Shown here: in pieces, positions 62,006 through 64,000 of the stretch
Layout of the letters: each line of letters opens with the position of its first letter
Numbering within the stretch: position 1 is the first letter of the stretch
NCBI GenBank assembly: GCA_023362775.1
Contig: JALMGJ010000003.1
Location: forward strand, 581,001-645,000
Reading direction: 5' to 3'
Origin: Charina bottae
Lineage: Eukaryota; Chordata; Lepidosauria; Squamata; Charinaidae
DNA: 64,000 nt
The notes under the pieces: generated by a model
Databases searched by the model: none
The model's input: only the letters and a program-made list of their open reading frames with translations
What the model was told of the DNA's origin: nothing
Position numbers and translations under genes: made by a program

Positions 62006-64000
62006 TCAAACTTGTTGGTAAAGCACTTTGGTTTTTTTAATGTTAATAGAGAGGCCAAGCTTTTCATATGCTTCTGCAAAGATGTTTAGGATAGTTTGAA
62101 GATCTTCCTCGGAGTGTGCACAGACTACGTTATCATCAGCATATTGAAGTTCTATAACAGAAGTTGTAGTTACTTTATTTTTTGCTTTCAGCCTACTAAG
62201 ATTAAAAAGCTTTCCATCTGTTCGATATATAATTTCTACACCAGTAGGAAGTTTCTCTTCAACAAGGTGTATAATCATAGCGATAAAGATAGCAAATAAG
62301 GTTGGAGCAATAACACATCCCTGTTTAACGCCGGATTCCACTTTAAATGGATCGCTTTGAGAGCCATTGTTATTCAGGATTGTTGCCATCATGTCGTCCT
62401 GGAGTAGCCGCAAGATGTTCACAAATTTATCAGGGCATCCGATTTTCAGAAGGATGGTCCAGAGAGCAGTACGATTTACAGTATCAAGAGCTTTAGTCAG
62501 ATCAATAAACGCCATGTACAGAGGGCGGTTTTGCTCCTTGCATTTTTCTTGAAGCTGTCGTGCAGTGAAGATCATATCCACTGTTCCCCTGGAAGGGCGG
62601 AAGCCATTTTGCGTTTCAGGGAGGATGTCTTCTGATACAGATAGGAGACGGTTTGCGATGATCTTTGCCAGGATTTTGCCTGCTGTGGCTAGAAGGGAGA
62701 TGCCTCGATAGTTTCCACAGTCTGTTCTATCACCCTTTTTAAAGAGAGTGATAATTATGGCATCCCTAAAGTCTGCTGGAATCTCCTCCCTCATCCAGAT
62801 TTTTTCAATGAGCTTATGAAGTTGTTGTGTAAGTTCAGGCCCGCCTTCTTTAAAGACTTCAGCAGGAATCCCATCAGGTCCACTAGCTTTGTTATTTTTC
62901 ATTTGTTTAGTGGCTTTACTGACTTCCTCCAAACTAGGGGGTACTGCAAGCTCATCTCTTATTTGTTTTTGCGGGATTTGCAAGAAGACTTAATCAGCCA
63001 CAGTAGAGTGACGATTAAGGAGATTGTAGTAATGCTCTTTCCAGCGCAGTGCAATAGACTCTTTGTCCTTTAGAAGTTTAGCACCATCTACTGAGTGTAA
63101 GGGATTTGTAGCATGGTTTGTTGGTCCATAGATGGCCTTTATGGCATTAAAAAAGCCCCGTGCATCATGAGCATCTGCAAAATGTTGGGTTTCTTGGGCT
63201 TTTTTTATCCACCATATGTTCTTAAGTTCTCTAGTTCTTCTTTGGACTTCTGCCTTTGCACTGGCATAGATTTTTTTCTTAACAGCACAGTTAATATCTT
63301 TTTGCCATATCCGGAAGGCTTTCCTTTTCTTGCCAATAATATGTTCAATCTCACTATCGTTCTCATCAAACCAGTCCTGATGTCTTTTAGTTTGGTATCC
63401 GATAGTTTGTTCACAGGCTGAAATAATAGAAGTCTTCAATTTAACCCAGTGTTCCTCACCATTTTCAGGACGTTCCATAGGCAGATGTTCCTTGAGAGTT
63501 GATTGAAAGCAAGCTTGTTTAATAGAATCTTGAAGGGCCAGTGTATTAATTTTATGCCTTGGTTTTCTTCCTTGGAGCCTACGATGAGGGACAATCTTTA
63601 TGGCCATCGTGGATCGAATTAATTGATGGTCTGTCCAGCAGTCATTGGCGCTCGTCATGGCTCTGGTGAGAAGTACATCACGGCGATCTCTAGCACAGAC
63701 AATTACATAATCTAAAAGATGCCAGTGCTTCAACCGTGGGTGCTTCCAAGATGTTTTAAATTTATTTTTCTGGCGAAAGAGTGTGTTAGTAATGACAAGG
63801 TTATGCTCTGCACATTTAGTCAGAAGTAAGATTCCATTCATGTTGCTGTTGTCAACTCCTTCTTTCCCAATGATCCCTGGCCACAAATCAAAGTCACGCC
63901 CAACTCTTGCATTGAAATCGCCCAGGAGGATAATTTTATCCTCCTTTGGTATCTCTGATAAGATGGTGTCCAGCTGGGTATAAAAATTTTCCTTGATATC
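62006..64000 (-). pseudogene. RTE-like endonuclease and reverse transcriptase, two in-frame stops
   Basis: The endonuclease part shows a LLGDFNARVG-like start at the window edge, WPGIIGKEGVDNSNMNG, TSWKHPRLKHWHLLDYVIV and TDHQLIRSTM. A single TAA (62992-62990) precedes the RT: NNKASGPDGIPAEVFK, FKKGDRTDCGNYRGISLL, NGFRPSRGTVDMIF, AFIDLTKALDTVNR, VKQGCVIAPTLF and the active-site box LQYADDNVVCAH. A TGA at 62008-62006 then interrupts before the C-terminal frame, which continues in the same phase. The frame is otherwise intact. Confidence 0.88.

Larger units (their letters stand above)
58561..64000 (-). mobile_element. RTE-like LINE, long copy, split by an L1-like insertion
   Basis: The 3' end is at 58561 (CATCATCATTGGCGATCAA on +). 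Coding sequence runs leftward from the window edge: endonuclease (63886-62990 and beyond), RT (62983-62006), then the C-terminal region (61966-61470 and 58901-58580). The 58902-61462 insert is a separate element. The same family supplies the deleted copy at 12.1-13.4 kb. Clade is uncertain: the RT is RTE-like (RTE-X/Proto2 type) and distinct from BovB. Confidence 0.85.

Overview
The window is vertebrate nuclear DNA, almost certainly from a squamate reptile (lizard or snake). The evidence is the repeat repertoire. There are several BovB (RTE-clade) LINEs and tRNA-derived Sauria-type SINEs with ACCTTT tails that end in BovB-like sequence. There are also squamate-style L2, CR1 and L1 LINEs, a Penelope-like element with GIY-YIG endonuclease, a chromodomain Ty3/gypsy element, many hAT elements with 8-bp target duplications, and GATA/GACA microsatellite. 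Only one candidate host exon is visible, a terminal exon of a TNF-superfamily ligand (TNFSF18/GITRL-like) at 25.56-25.93 kb on the + strand.

Layout. 0-1.5 kb: tail of a degraded endogenous retrovirus on the - strand (integrase end, then start of an envelope frame) hit by a SINE. 1.6-5.3 kb: a 3.65-kb, extremely GC-rich, non-autonomous hAT element built from duplicated and inverted GC-rich modules. 5.3-15.4 kb: nested CR1, BovB, L1, L2, hAT and Penelope fragments plus an internally deleted RTE-like LINE. 15.8-18.7 kb: a CR1 carrying a solo LTR, then a Penelope element. 21.0-24.3 kb: nearly full-length BovB. 25.2-26.6 kb: the TNF-like exon and its probable 3' UTR. 28-33 kb: L2, L1, LTR and SINE fragments. 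33.8-41.8 kb: an L1 split by a 6-kb gypsy chromovirus with almost identical LTRs. 42-45.7 kb: L2. 46-51 kb: SINE, solo LTR, hAT end and a Penelope foldback. 52.0-53.55 kb: a Tc1-type transposon. 53.6-58.6 kb: a BovB cluster packed with CA/TA microsatellites. 58.6-64 kb: an RTE-like LINE on the - strand split by a short L1-like element that keeps ORF1 but little of ORF2.

The elements form an insertion stratigraphy, with younger elements inside older ones and exact target-site duplications readable at many junctions. Functional relations that can be read are: Sauria SINEs parasitising BovB through a shared 3' end; Penelope termini carrying hammerhead-like motifs, some of which have inserted as stand-alone foldbacks; and a gypsy element whose primer-binding site matches its own LTR, implying Tf1/sushi-type self-priming. 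The most unusual objects are the composite hAT element and the two Penelope foldback insertions.
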